Both the position numbers and the translations under genes were made by a program. Below the pieces are notes generated by a model. The model searched no databases. It saw nothing but the letters and a program-made list of their open reading frames with translations, and was not told where the DNA came from. Of a stretch of 64,000 nt of DNA, positions 44,901 through 54,601 are shown one piece after another. Origin of the DNA: Nectonema munidae (taxonomy: Eukaryota; Nematomorpha; Nectonematoida; Nectonematidae); contig JAUIRK010000701.1 of NCBI GenBank assembly GCA_030549495.1, positions 186,001-250,000 on the forward strand, written 5' to 3'. Every line of letters begins with the position of its first letter. Within the stretch, counting starts at the first letter, position 1.

Positions 44901-46080
44901 GACAACAAAATTTGACCTATAAACCCTTCAAAAATTGACCCAACGACTTCAAAAAGTTGAATTTATTCGAAAAAAATTGATATAAAAAATAATTCTATAA
45001 TCCATCTTTTATAGTATTATTTTTATATACCATGCAATATTTAAAAGTATTCTGTTTTGAAAAGGCCCGATCATAACAACTCTTCATAAATCAAATGCAT
45101 CTTTCATTTTAGTTTTTCAATTATTTTGTTTGAGAAAGGAGGATTCAATATTTTTTTTATCTATTTTTAAAATGACCTGTCGAATAATTTTTACAATGAA
45201 ATAATCTATTTTTTAGTTCGTCTGTGAACTCTTCAGTATATAAAAGCAATGGCAGAAATGTTAAATACTTGTTTTTTGTTTGTAAACTTGTAACATTTTT
45301 ACAAAATCTAGATTACTTAAAAAATATGTATACTATTAAAAAAGTTGATTTATTGATAAAAAGTTGACCTATTGATAAAAAGTTGACTTTTGTTGACCTA
45401 ATAACTTGAGCTTCTTTGACACAAACTTTATAAAATGAGACACTTTACGTGTTTTAGAATAAGTAATATTAGAATTCAAAAGTTGAATTTATTGACTTTT
45501 AATTTCTCTACAGTGAGGATAAATAACACAACAAACAGTCATTGAAAACATTTTTTAAAGATATAGGAAAAAGTATCAAGATATAAAAAACTTTGATGAT
45601 GGAGAAAAAATTACATCAAATAAGAGCTTCACGAAGCATTGCTAATAATCAAGTAGCGTGCTTAAAGCTTAAGAATTTGCTCCGTTCCGCTATAATTTAA
45701 GGTGATGAGAAGGATGTAACCTGCATTTCTAAATGAGTTCAATCATGTGGGGCGTAAAATTAAAGTTGTTCTAAGCGCTTGATGTAATCTTGGTCTGGAG
45801 GAAATGACCTTTCAGCAGCGCTCACACATGGCAAAATTTAAATTAGCACTCTAGGGCCAATGTTTTAGCGATGCCCCTCCCTGAACCTGAACTCTTTAAA
45901 AATATATTAATAATTGAAGAAATTCAAACATGTTACCCTCCAATAGGCGTAATGGTAGTTGTAACATGGTTTGTCGCAATGTATCTAAGAGATACATATA
46001 TCTTTTAGATAATGTTTTACAACGGTTAAACAATGCATTTGATTTTAAATAAACATAAACGTGTTAAAAGATGTATCAAC
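41974..46080. other. Intergenic, AT-rich
   Basis: No gene supported. A small tandem repeat occurs at 45338-45405 (three units around aaaaagttgacctattgat). 45660-45890 is less AT-rich, with no recognised content. Confidence 0.5.
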
Positions 46081-46435
46081 CCATTTACGGCCAATGTTCC
46101 TATTTTGGAACATAAGTAATTTCATCTTCGTCTGCTTTTTTCAATGACTTTGAATATAAATCGTCTAATTATTTGCTTTATTTATTATAATTATTGATCC
46201 TGGTCTTTAAGAAATTTTTAATAAGGCGAAATCGTTAGAAGACAATTTTTTTCTGGTATTCAAATTAAATATTGAAAACAGATCAATATTAACCCATTAA
46301 CGATCAGAATAATCAGACGATATCTAATGTAAAGCAGAAGATTTGTATTAAAGAGCTTTGATAAACGCAGACGATTTTATTTTTGTAAAGTCGACTATAG
46401 TCGACATGGGCGTTAACGGGTTAAAAATGGGTTAA
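46081..46435. mobile_element. Family-1 MITE carrying an inserted family-2 MITE
   Basis: The left end cccatttacggccaatgttc and the next 85 bp follow family 1, then unrelated AT-rich sequence intervenes. A complete family-2 MITE (46293-46420, TTAA both sides) follows, and directly after it aaatgggttaa, the expected right end of family 1. The simplest reading is a nested insertion with decay of the outer element. Confidence 0.5.
46293..46420. mobile_element. piggyBac-type MITE, family 2, complete copy
   Basis: 128 bp between TTAA (46289-46292) and TTAA (46421-46424), with ends CCCATTAACG and CGTTAACGGG. It contains the palindrome GTCGACTATAGTCGAC (46390-46405). Confidence 0.75.
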
Positions 46436-46488
46436 TCAAAATAAATTAATAAAGTCGCAAAATTTCTTTGTTTTTGTAGCAAAAATGT

Positions 46489-46505
46489 TGTGTGTGTGTG
46501 TGTGT
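46489..46505. repeat. TG microsatellite
   Basis: About eight TG units. A similar short tract lies near 63745-63760. Confidence 0.9.
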
Positions 46506-47119
46506 GCTTTAGGGGGTCCCAAAATCCGATATTTTGCACAAAACAGTTTTTAAGATCCCTTGTCATATTTTTGTGCCAATGCGTATATGATCAATTTATA
46601 ATATAATTTTACTAATCTAAGCGTTGCTTATTAGTTGCATTTTGGAGAATAATAGCGATAACTAGGGGGCCATGATGTGGCCACTCGCTTCATTATCCTG
46701 ATCTAAAAATTTGGCTCCTGGCGAAATATCTTACATAAGTATTGTCCAATAAAACTTCACATTTGTTATCAAAATGCAAATCTTAACATATATTTTATTC
46801 TTTTTAACAATAATAGTAAATTAGTAAAAAACAAAATGCGTTATAGGCCCAAATTTTTTTGAAAAAATTCTGGACTATTTTCACTAAGCAAAATAGCAAC
46901 AAAAGGGGATGTAAGCTATTCCTTCCACGAAAGCATGTTCATTTCAGTTGTGCTGTCTTGGGATAAAAGTAGTTTGACATAGCATTTGGAAAAAGCTGGT
47001 GGTGACTCAAGCAAAAGACAATATTTCGATTAGTTAGAGTTTACGATATACTTACAAATAAGCTAATTAATACTTAAATGTATTGATAAAATATAACAAA
47101 TAAAAAAAGAACGTTTATG

Positions 47120-48045
47120 CTGCTTTTTGTACCAAGCATGTTTCACCGATGACTTTGGCGTGCTCCAAACACAAATGCACTTTACAAATAGAACGATATA
47201 CAAGATTAAAAAATTAAAAAATTATTTTGTCAGTCTTGCCTTTTTTGAATTTGTACATGGCAAAATCTTTTTCGCTTATTCCACTGCGAACTTACATGGG
47301 ATTCTTCAATTGAATTTACAGAATTTGATGCTTGTGAGTTACAAATAATTTACATTTTTTGTTGTAAAATCAAAGGTATTCCTTTTTTGCATTCACTTCT
47401 CTTTTTCAAGTGCTCTCCTACTAACTGGTCAGATCTAATGTTTTCAAAAACTTTTTTCTACTAGGATATTTTATACCATTAAACATGTTCAATACTTGAG
47501 CATTTATTCCACTTATATTCAGAATTGAAAATCAACGACGTCTACACCAGATTTTGTTCTATTATAAAGCGTAATAACTTAGGGCTTATTTCTTTCTTTA
47601 GAGTCCTCATCAATTTCACCATCATTATGCAAACTTGAAACCAAAATAACATTTTTATATTTTTTTGGTACATATGAAACCATTGAACACTTTTGATGAA
47701 TCCAAATAAACTTGAAAATTCTTCGCGTTTTTTGTTGCAACAAATTCTTTAGGGATTTCAGCTTTATTGTTTTTTATAGTTCCAACATAAGATAACTTTT
47801 TTTCAGCTAAAAAATTAACCAATTTAAAATCCGTGAACCATTTGTACGCTGTAATGTTACGACATGTGTTATATATTGGAGACTTTATATTGCTTACTTT
47901 ATATTTTCCTTCTTGCTGAAAACCAAGATACACTTTTATAAAAATTAGAATCACCTAAACAAAATATTTTGATGCCATATTACAATTTTTACAATTTTCC
48001 ACAAACTTTTCAAACACTTTTCTGATTGGAGCAAAACGATCGATA
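47120..48045 (-). pseudogene. Decayed piggyBac transposase
   Basis: Minus-strand fragments give piggyBac transposase in order: DRFAPIRKVFEKFVENC (about 48030), NTCRNITAYKWFTDFKLVNF then LAEKKLSYVGTIKNNKAEIP and KEF (47954-47655), SYVPKKYKNVILVSSLHNDG and DEDSKERNKP, YNRTKSGVDVVD, and SRRKFLKTLDL-like sequence. The cysteine-rich tail, with CKVHLCLEHAKVIGETC, ends near 47120. The YKWFT and SGVDVVD motifs are diagnostic. The block joining the first two pieces is missing, and several stops and frame changes are present. It is a plausible relative of the TTAA-flanked MITEs in this window. Confidence 0.8.
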
Positions 48046-48059
48046 TTTTTTTTTTCTTA

Positions 48060-48445
48060 AAGATAGCATAACCTTACAAAATGAATGAAAGGTTTTCATG
48101 ATAATGTAAGAGAGAATAAAAGAGGGAATGCAGACTTTCGAGTAAAACATCATGCCAAGCTGCTCTCAAATTCCTATCAAAAATATTTTACAAACGATGT
48201 GAGAGCTATATAAGAATAATAATAATAATAATCCATTGTTTCAATATGCACACAATAAGTAAGCAATGTTTATCACAGTGTCTCCTTGTAATATTTTTGA
48301 GCGAATACATGTTGATGATGCACTAGATTTTCTCATCTTCTTCTGTCACAGTGATTCTATTTCTCTTTCTGTCTCCTTCTCTGTTTTTCTCTTCCGCTTT
48401 CTCTGCTAAAACTAAATTACTCAAGCTCTCTTCTCTCATTCAATC
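48060..48445. repeat. Dispersed repeat; empty site of the 59536-61535 insertion
   Basis: This is the reverse complement of 59420-59535 joined to 61538-61790, without the hAT element that separates those two halves. It reads aaaatctagtgcatcatcaa (reverse strand) where the other copy is interrupted. It contains an AAT microsatellite (about 48209-48232). No coding potential. Confidence 0.8.
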
Positions 48446-49827
48446 AAAGATAAAAAAAATAAAAAAAATTAAAAAAAAAATTCCTCACAAAATGAATGAC
48501 AGGTTTTAGATGTGTTGTACTATGGCAAACGTTGAAATTGATGTCCCCGTAAAAAATTCATTGCTATTAGAATTGATAGCAAGTTTAAAAAGTTTTTTTT
48601 TACTTTTGTTGCAATTGGAGTGTATTTATATTTGTCCCTTAAAGAAGTTATATTTATCCCTCCCTATCCCATATGTGAGGGTCAAGCTTTTCAGCTTCTT
48701 AGCAGCAATGAGCAGAGAGAGAGATTCACTCATTAAGGTCATTTTTTGGTTTTGGTCTCGTGAAATGAAGAAACAAGAAGGATTGATATAAATAATTACT
48801 ATTATTTTTTAGGTAATTTTAAACTTTTTTTACTGAATCATGACTACTTATGATGAAGGATGAACAGGGCTGAGAATTTTATCGTTGATCATTTAATTCC
48901 AACCTAAACGAAAAAGTAGAAAATCAAGTTTAACTTACTTTCCATTTTTGAAGGGGTAAATGAGATGGCCTTTGCATATTTGCCCAAAATAACTTTTTTC
49001 TAATATTTAAATCAAATAATCAAAAATTTCTTGAAGTCAATGGCCTAGCTAAAAGGAGAGGGGAGATGACAGTGCCCGCGCTAAGCAAAAATTTAGGGGG
49101 GCTTCATTAGGGCGCTAATTTTTGAACTATCAGATTAAACTGCTTCAAGGCCAAAAGAAAACATATGATGTATTTGTCAAGCCATATCTATACAGATTAT
49201 ATTTTCATCAAAGGAATTATTATGAATGCTAGATGTTTGTCATATTTTTTTTAGGGGAAATTGAAAATTAGCTGGCGGGGGCTTGAGAAATAGTTGGGGG
49301 GCTTGAGAAATAGTTGGGGAGGGGGGGGGGGAGCTTGTGCCCCAAAATTTAATAGGTAGCTCTGGGAGATGAGTAACAAATTAATAATTTGAGGTTAAAT
49401 TAAACATTTGAAAGTGTTCTAAGTTAAAAAATACAATCTTTCTTACTGTAGTCTACAAAGTCAAAGGCTGTAAATTTCGCTTAATCCGATCTCACAAAAA
49501 GCAGATGAGATTAACTAATTTGATATAAAAATGAGGATATAATCAAATGTGCTAAGTTAAATATATTGGGTCTGTCTTGAATCCCTTTCTAATAAATTTT
49601 ATTTTTTAATTTAGAATATCTAATCGATTAAATCTTTTCTTTTTAAGAAAAATTTCCTTCAAAATCGTGCTCATATTTGAGAACTTAGGAGAAAGGTTAT
49701 GAAGTCGCAAAAATATTTTGCGATTCCAACTCCCACTTCACTTATTCGTAACTTTTCGACCTCAACTCCGAATTGACTTTTTCTTTATTATATAAATTAA
49801 ATTTGCGACTGTAACACAAAGTAACTA
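48446..49827. other. Intergenic, AT-rich with repeat fragments
   Basis: 48490-48690 shares blocks with 25286-25500. 49040-49370 has G-rich ends (ggcctagctaaaaggagagg; gggggggggagcttgtgccc) resembling the local hAT MITEs but without a readable target duplication. No gene. Confidence 0.45.
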
Positions 49828-50050
49828 GGGCAGATGGCCTAGCGGTAAGAACGTGGGGTCTCGATCCAGATGGTCTCGGTTCGATTCCTGATTGTGACTA
49901 TCCTTACCATTTGTCCAGCTATGCAAGTTTATTTTTCTCTTGGATGCAATAACGACAACTAAAAAAAACTAACACCACACTCGTGAAGAAGGACAGTGTT
50001 ATGTGGGTGCGTGTTTTTTGGAATTGTAAACATTACCTTCATTTCTCCCT
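49828..50050 (+). repeat. SINE family A (tRNA-derived), best copy
   Basis: gggcagatggcctagcggta has an A-box-like TGGCCTAGCGG, and ctcggttcgattcctgattg holds the B box about 50 bp on. gtgactatccttaccatttg and a non-tRNA tail follow. The spacing is right for an RNA polymerase III promoter, but the molecule cannot fold as a complete tRNA. Confidence 0.7.
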
Positions 50051-50570
50051 TTCCAAAGAAATAGGAGTCGTTTTGACTTAATTTAATTATTTTTAATATA
50101 ATTTCATATTGTAATTTATTATAAATATAAGATTTATATAATTTAATAAAAAACTTTTAAGAAATAGAAAAATAATGCTAAGCAACTTGAGACCTGAAAA
50201 GGCAACCAGAGGCCTGAATCAGAAAATAGAGTTGTTTATATAAAAAAAGTGTACCCGCTAGTACCCCTTTTGTGCGTGTTCCCATATCAACGCGCATTTG
50301 ATTGCCCTACGCAGTACTCTATTCTGTAGCTTAATCCAAAAATTTGCAGAAAAACGACATATCCCGTAACGATGCCGAAGTCTTTGTGCTTAGAAACTCA
50401 TTTAACTGCTGCCTGTGTTTGCTTCCCTGTTCGTATTTCTCATTTTAGAATGGTCTACATTTCTTGTTTTTATTTCACTTTACAAATCAGGCTAAGCCAT
50501 ATTGATTGTTAAGAAATTTAAAATAAAAAGGTACCAAAGAAACATTTTTTCCTTTTTTTTGAAAAACTGG

Positions 50571-50702
50571 GGGCGTGAGGAAGATACTGGGTTTCGATAA
50601 CTTAAGGTCTTTGGTTCGATACAGAATCAAGCCTACTTTGCTCATAGTTTGATACAAACGGTGCAATTGTGCCTTCTAGATAAAAACACCCCCGGTACCT
50701 TT
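50571..50702 (+). repeat. SINE family B copy
   Basis: gggcgtgaggaagatactgg, B box tggttcgatacag, core gcctactttgctcatagttt and 3' end cccggtacctttg. Confidence 0.7.
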
Positions 50703-50989
50703 GCATCCTAAAAAAATTATGCAATGCGTCACACACAAGGATATCAATTTGTATTTTGAATCCGTCTTGGCTTTTAGACTTAGTGCAAAGTTTTTTGGAA
50801 AGAGACATTTTTGGCTTTTTATTGCAAAATCTTTCAAAATAGCTTCATTATCAACAGATTTAACAATTTTATTTTCTATAGTAAACACTTATAATACTAA
50901 AAAGTCTTCACATAATCAACCTGTTACTGGTTTTGCAGACGCCCTTAAGATATGACCACAATTTGATAAAATGGGTGATTAGCGACGAT

Positions 50990-51038
50990 GAATATATAAA
51001 ATATTCATGAGTAAATGACTTCGTTTATTATTTTATAG
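50990..51038 (+). promoter_or_regulatory. TATA-like box or 3' splice site before the 519-codon ORF
   Basis: tatataaaata (about 50993-51003) lies 50 bp before the ATG at 51053 and could be a core promoter. Alternatively, the T-rich ttattattttatag ending at 51038 is a good 3' splice site, which would make the ORF a last exon. The frame is closed by tga about 40 bp before the ATG. Confidence 0.3.
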
Positions 51039-51052
51039 ATCTTAAATTTGAA

Positions 51053-52612
51053 ATGGTCTTCCAAGTTTTCCATCGTAAAAGCTGGGCACAATCCTTGGGC
51101 TTGAGTGGTGATAAAGAAGACGAGGATGAGTTGGATAATGCTAGAGTGAAGAAGAATGACGAAGACAATGACTCGGTATTTGACAAGATTTCAAGTATCG
51201 CGAAGAGAAAGAGAGACAGTATTCGCAGTAAAGGATGCAAAATATTAGCTACACTTTTGAATAATGAAGAATTTAGTGAAGAGAAGAGAGCAGAAGAAGG
51301 TGTTCCTTTGATGCTCACTTCATCCAATTATCATCCACCTTATTTGAGTGACGTGAGTTTGGCGAGTGCTTTGCATAAATCCAAAAATCAGCCTTCAAAG
51401 TATTCAAGCTTTTTATTCCTTTTCTTAGCGTGCAATAAAGGCAGTGAGATTAGAAAAACTTCAAAGCACAGAAAAAAGTTCTTCGACATTGAAACATCCC
51501 TTGACAAAGGCCTAAACAAAAAATTGAGTGGGAAGATGATTGACAGAAATTTTAGCGAATCAAATTGTACTAGTGAAAATGTTTACGAAGTTTTCCCTAG
51601 TTTTAAAGTGGATGAAGAGAAAAATTTTAATTCCAATTCTGCATTGAAAGTTTTCGAAAGCTTCGAAAAAAGTCCACAATTTTCAATACGCGTACAAGCG
51701 CTTCCTCCTGATCCCCCCAAAAGATGCGACTCCTTTTTCACAACGATAAAGTTCTCTTCCTTCAAGTTAAGGAATCATCACGAAGATCAGATCCTCAAAT
51801 TCATCTCTTCTCCGCAAGCATCGAGCATGCCACATTTCAAATGCACTGATTTCAAAGATTTCAAAAAAAGTTGTGCAACTTACGAAGCAATTCACAGTGA
51901 AGAAGGTATTTGCGACAACACACTGAAATGCGCCGTCAAAATGGTGGTGACAGAGGGAGAGGATGGGGGTGCAGGGTTTCAGAATTTGCGCTTTTCAAAG
52001 AAATTGAAGAGCGGATTTAAAAGAAGTCAATACTACCTCACATCAAATGGAAGTTTGGGGAAAGCCATGCTCAAACATTTGGTCAGTGTCTTGGCTAAGG
52101 CGGGAGACTGGAAACGAAGCAACGAAGTCCCGACAACAGAGTACTCTTCACTTTGCGAAGCGAATCCAGCTAATAAAGAATCAAAACGATCTCATCCCAA
52201 AACCATCAAATGCACACTTCAATTACCAGAAGAAAATAAGACAATCAACGCTCACAAGCTCAATCTTTTCACGAATGACAGATCAACTCAAACGGAAGAT
52301 AGCTTTAGTTCGGACTCTGATTTCGTGAAAAACTGTCAACTTCGAAATTTTCAACAACAGCATTCGATTGAATCAATGAATTATCCTATAAACAACAGCA
52401 AAAGTTCCTTCTGGCCGAATGATGCCATTTCCTTTTTCCAATCATCAAGTCTTTTGTGGAGGGAAGATTGCAAAATTTATGCCAATATAACATCTTTTCA
52501 AAGTGTGCAATGCATGAAGTTTAACCCTAACGATGTTGATAGAGAAAGAGTAAGGATGTATTCGAGCAAACAAACAGACTACACATTGAGGTGTAGTGAT
52601 ATCACTTGTTAA
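51053..52612 (+). CDS. Protein of unknown function, 519 residues
   Basis: The longest host-like ORF of the window, uninterrupted from ATG (MVFQVFHRKSWAQSLGLSGD) to a stop followed 100 bp later by AATAAA (52713-52718). It is clearly less AT-rich than its flanks. Residues 20-42 are acidic (DKEDEDELDNARVKKNDED), and short basic patches (AKRKRDSIRSK, about 50-60) and many Ser/Lys residues follow. There is one short hydrophobic run (FLFLFLAC, about 120-127), too short to be confident of a membrane segment. No signal peptide, repeat, zinc motif or enzyme motif was seen. The composition suggests a largely disordered, perhaps nuclear, protein. It may be single-exon or the last exon of a larger plus-strand gene, since an acceptor-like site precedes it. 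I do not recognise the family. Confidence 0.65.
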   Translation: MVFQVFHRKSWAQSLGLSGDKEDEDELDNARVKKNDEDNDSVFDKISSIAKRKRDSIRSKGCKILATLLNNEEFSEEKRAEEGVPLMLTSSNYHPPYLSDVSLASALHKSKNQPSKYSSFLFLFLACNKGSEIRKTSKHRKKFFDIETSLDKGLNKKLSGKMIDRNFSESNCTSENVYEVFPSFKVDEEKNFNSNSALKVFESFEKSPQFSIRVQALPPDPPKRCDSFFTTIKFSSFKLRNHHEDQILKFISSPQASSMPHFKCTDFKDFKKSCATYEAIHSEEGICDNTLKCAVKMVVTEGEDGGAGFQNLRFSKKLKSGFKRSQYYLTSNGSLGKAMLKHLVSVLAKAGDWKRSNEVPTTEYSSLCEANPANKESKRSHPKTIKCTLQLPEENKTINAHKLNLFTNDRSTQTEDSFSSDSDFVKNCQLRNFQQQHSIESMNYPINNSKSSFWPNDAISFFQSSSLLWREDCKIYANITSFQSVQCMKFNPNDVDRERVRMYSSKQTDYTLRCSDITC

Positions 52613-52712
52613 TCCATATTTGCTCTGAGAAGATAGATAGAAGTAAGTTGGTTAAAAGCTAAAAAAATAATAATAACTGCCTTCCAAAGGAATTCTATGA
52701 TTCCTATATAAC

Positions 52713-52718
52713 AATAAA
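52713..52718 (+). terminator. Polyadenylation signal of the 519-codon gene
   Basis: AATAAA 101 bp after the stop codon, followed by a T-rich stretch. Confidence 0.6.
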
Positions 52719-53896
52719 GCTTTTATTTTTTAATATTACATATTTATTTTTACATTTTCACATAATTTAATTAATCAATCAATCAATCAATCAATCATAC
52801 TCGCCCTCTGTTATAACAACCTCAAATCTTGCCAACATTCTAGAGTCGTCGTGGAGAATTTTCTGGGCTTTTTAAAGCCAAAATCGTTATTTTATATTAC
52901 ACATCTTATTTTTTGGAATATTATTAGTATATTTTCTGTATAATGTGTTTCATAGCTTAAAGTATATGCGGCTCTTATGATTAGCTAGCTGTTCTCTACT
53001 TGCACAACCCGTATAACCAGTTGGAACCCCCTTTTTAAACTGGATTCATTCCTCCAAAAAATTAAGAGAAGGGTTAATTTGCTTTTTAATTGACATTTTA
53101 TGATTTTTGAGTAAAACTAAAAATATGAAATTAAATCAAAAAAATGTTAACTTAGATATTAACTTGTGGCCCATTATAAGACTTAAACCACTTTTTACGC
53201 GTACCAATTATTTCTCAATTAGATTTAGTCTTGTGGATATTTTCTAATTCGAGCACATCTCTATTCCGTACCATTACTATTACAACCGTATAGTTATGTT
53301 TTAAACCCTCTAAAGTAGGCTTCCCCAAACTTTTTAAACCGTCGACCCCTTCAAAGATTTTTTGCTTTCTCCTCGACCCGCATACAAGTTTAATAAAAAT
53401 ATGAAATCATTTTTGCATTTTGGATTTATGAGAAATATATATATAAACCTCAATAATAAGGACACTCATTAATCTAAAATGTCGACAGTAAAGAGATGTC
53501 CCAAAACGAAAGATATTTATTAGGAAAATATAAAAATGTAACAATGTGAGTGAAAATTAAGAATTTTTTCATATGAAAAACTCGAATGTCTTCGTGTGTT
53601 TGAGCATATTCTTGCTTGCAACTTCTTCAAATTGGTTTTCTATTGAAGGTAAAGAGACAATACTATCATTCAATCCCTTTTTGAGATAAAAAAAACTTGA
53701 GTGATGGAACTGCTGTTGGAAAATTTTGAACTAAATCTGTTTTCATCTTCTTCATTTTCATCATGTTCGATTCTCGCAACATCATTTAAATCTGAGTCTT
53801 TTTTTTCAAGCGTTCTTCCCTTCTATCACCAAAATCCACGCAAATTTAAATGCCATTATCGATGCATACAATTCTTCTAGCCCCATTATGTCGACA
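52719..53896. other. Intergenic, AT-rich
   Basis: Includes an ATCA microsatellite (about 52773-52797), a solitary hAT-like end near 53318 (taggcttccccaaacttttt then cgtcgacccc) and a solitary pogo-like end near 53450 (aacctcaataataaggacac). No gene. Confidence 0.5.
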
Positions 53897-54175
53897 ATGT
53901 TTTGGACAATTAACCCTTGAGACAATTGGTCCTTTGAATAATTCAGCCTTAAGACAATTCGGTCTCTGAACAATTAACGCTCGAGACAATTTGGCCTCTA
54001 AACATTTAACGCTCGAGACAATTTGGCCACTAAACAATTAACTCTTGAGACAATTCGTCCTTTGGGCAATTCAGCCTCGAGACAATTCGGTCTCTGGATA
54101 ATTCAGCCTCGAGACAATTCGGTCTCTTCTGCCTCTAAACAATTAACTCTTGAGACAATTTGTCTTTGGGCAATT
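53897..54175. repeat. Minisatellite, unit about 28-30 bp, roughly ten units
   Basis: Repeats of the form gagacaattcggtctctgaa + caattaacgctc, with variants ggcctctaa, gtcctttgg and attcagcctc. The alternation of 'caattaac' and 'aattcagcc' links suggests two sub-unit types. Short ORFs across it are an effect of the repeat. Confidence 0.85.
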
Positions 54176-54601
54176 TTCATATTTATATAAACTTTTTATT
54201 TTTCCCATATTTTTAATTGAAATTTGTGCATCAATTATTTTGATCTTTCGGTTAGTAAATTATTATATGAATTCAAAACTTTTTGGAAATTATGTTTGAA
54301 TAAACGTGTTAACACTATTGTGTTCGTGTAGTCGAATGAGGGTATTGCCTTGAGGCCAAATTGTCTCCGAACTGTGTTGAATAGGTCCAGTGCATACTAT
54401 GGAAAAAAATTTTTAAAACTAAATAGAACCAAATGATAGCATTTTATTTTATTAGTATTTAAAAACGCTCAGTAAAAGCAATGGGAACAATGATCTGATA
54501 ACAACACTCCAAGAGCAAGATCCCCTAAACCACGGCAAATAAAAGATTTTGTACTATACTAGAAAGACAGACAGGCAGGCAGTGCAATAGATATATGATA
54601 A

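Noticed and set aside
49828-49905. A true tRNA gene
   Set aside because: A and B boxes are present, but the arms do not pair as a cloverleaf and the sequence recurs with a non-tRNA tail, so it is a SINE.
50690-50955. Minus-strand fragment (SQKCLFPKNFALSLKAKTDS ...) as a missing part of the piggyBac transposase
   Set aside because: The resemblance to the piggyBac central region is too weak, and it lies 2.7 kb from the remnant with a SINE between; chance cannot be excluded.
53846-54037. Repetitive ORF on the minus strand
   Set aside because: It is produced by the minisatellite; it ends with the repeat and has no start or stop logic of its own.
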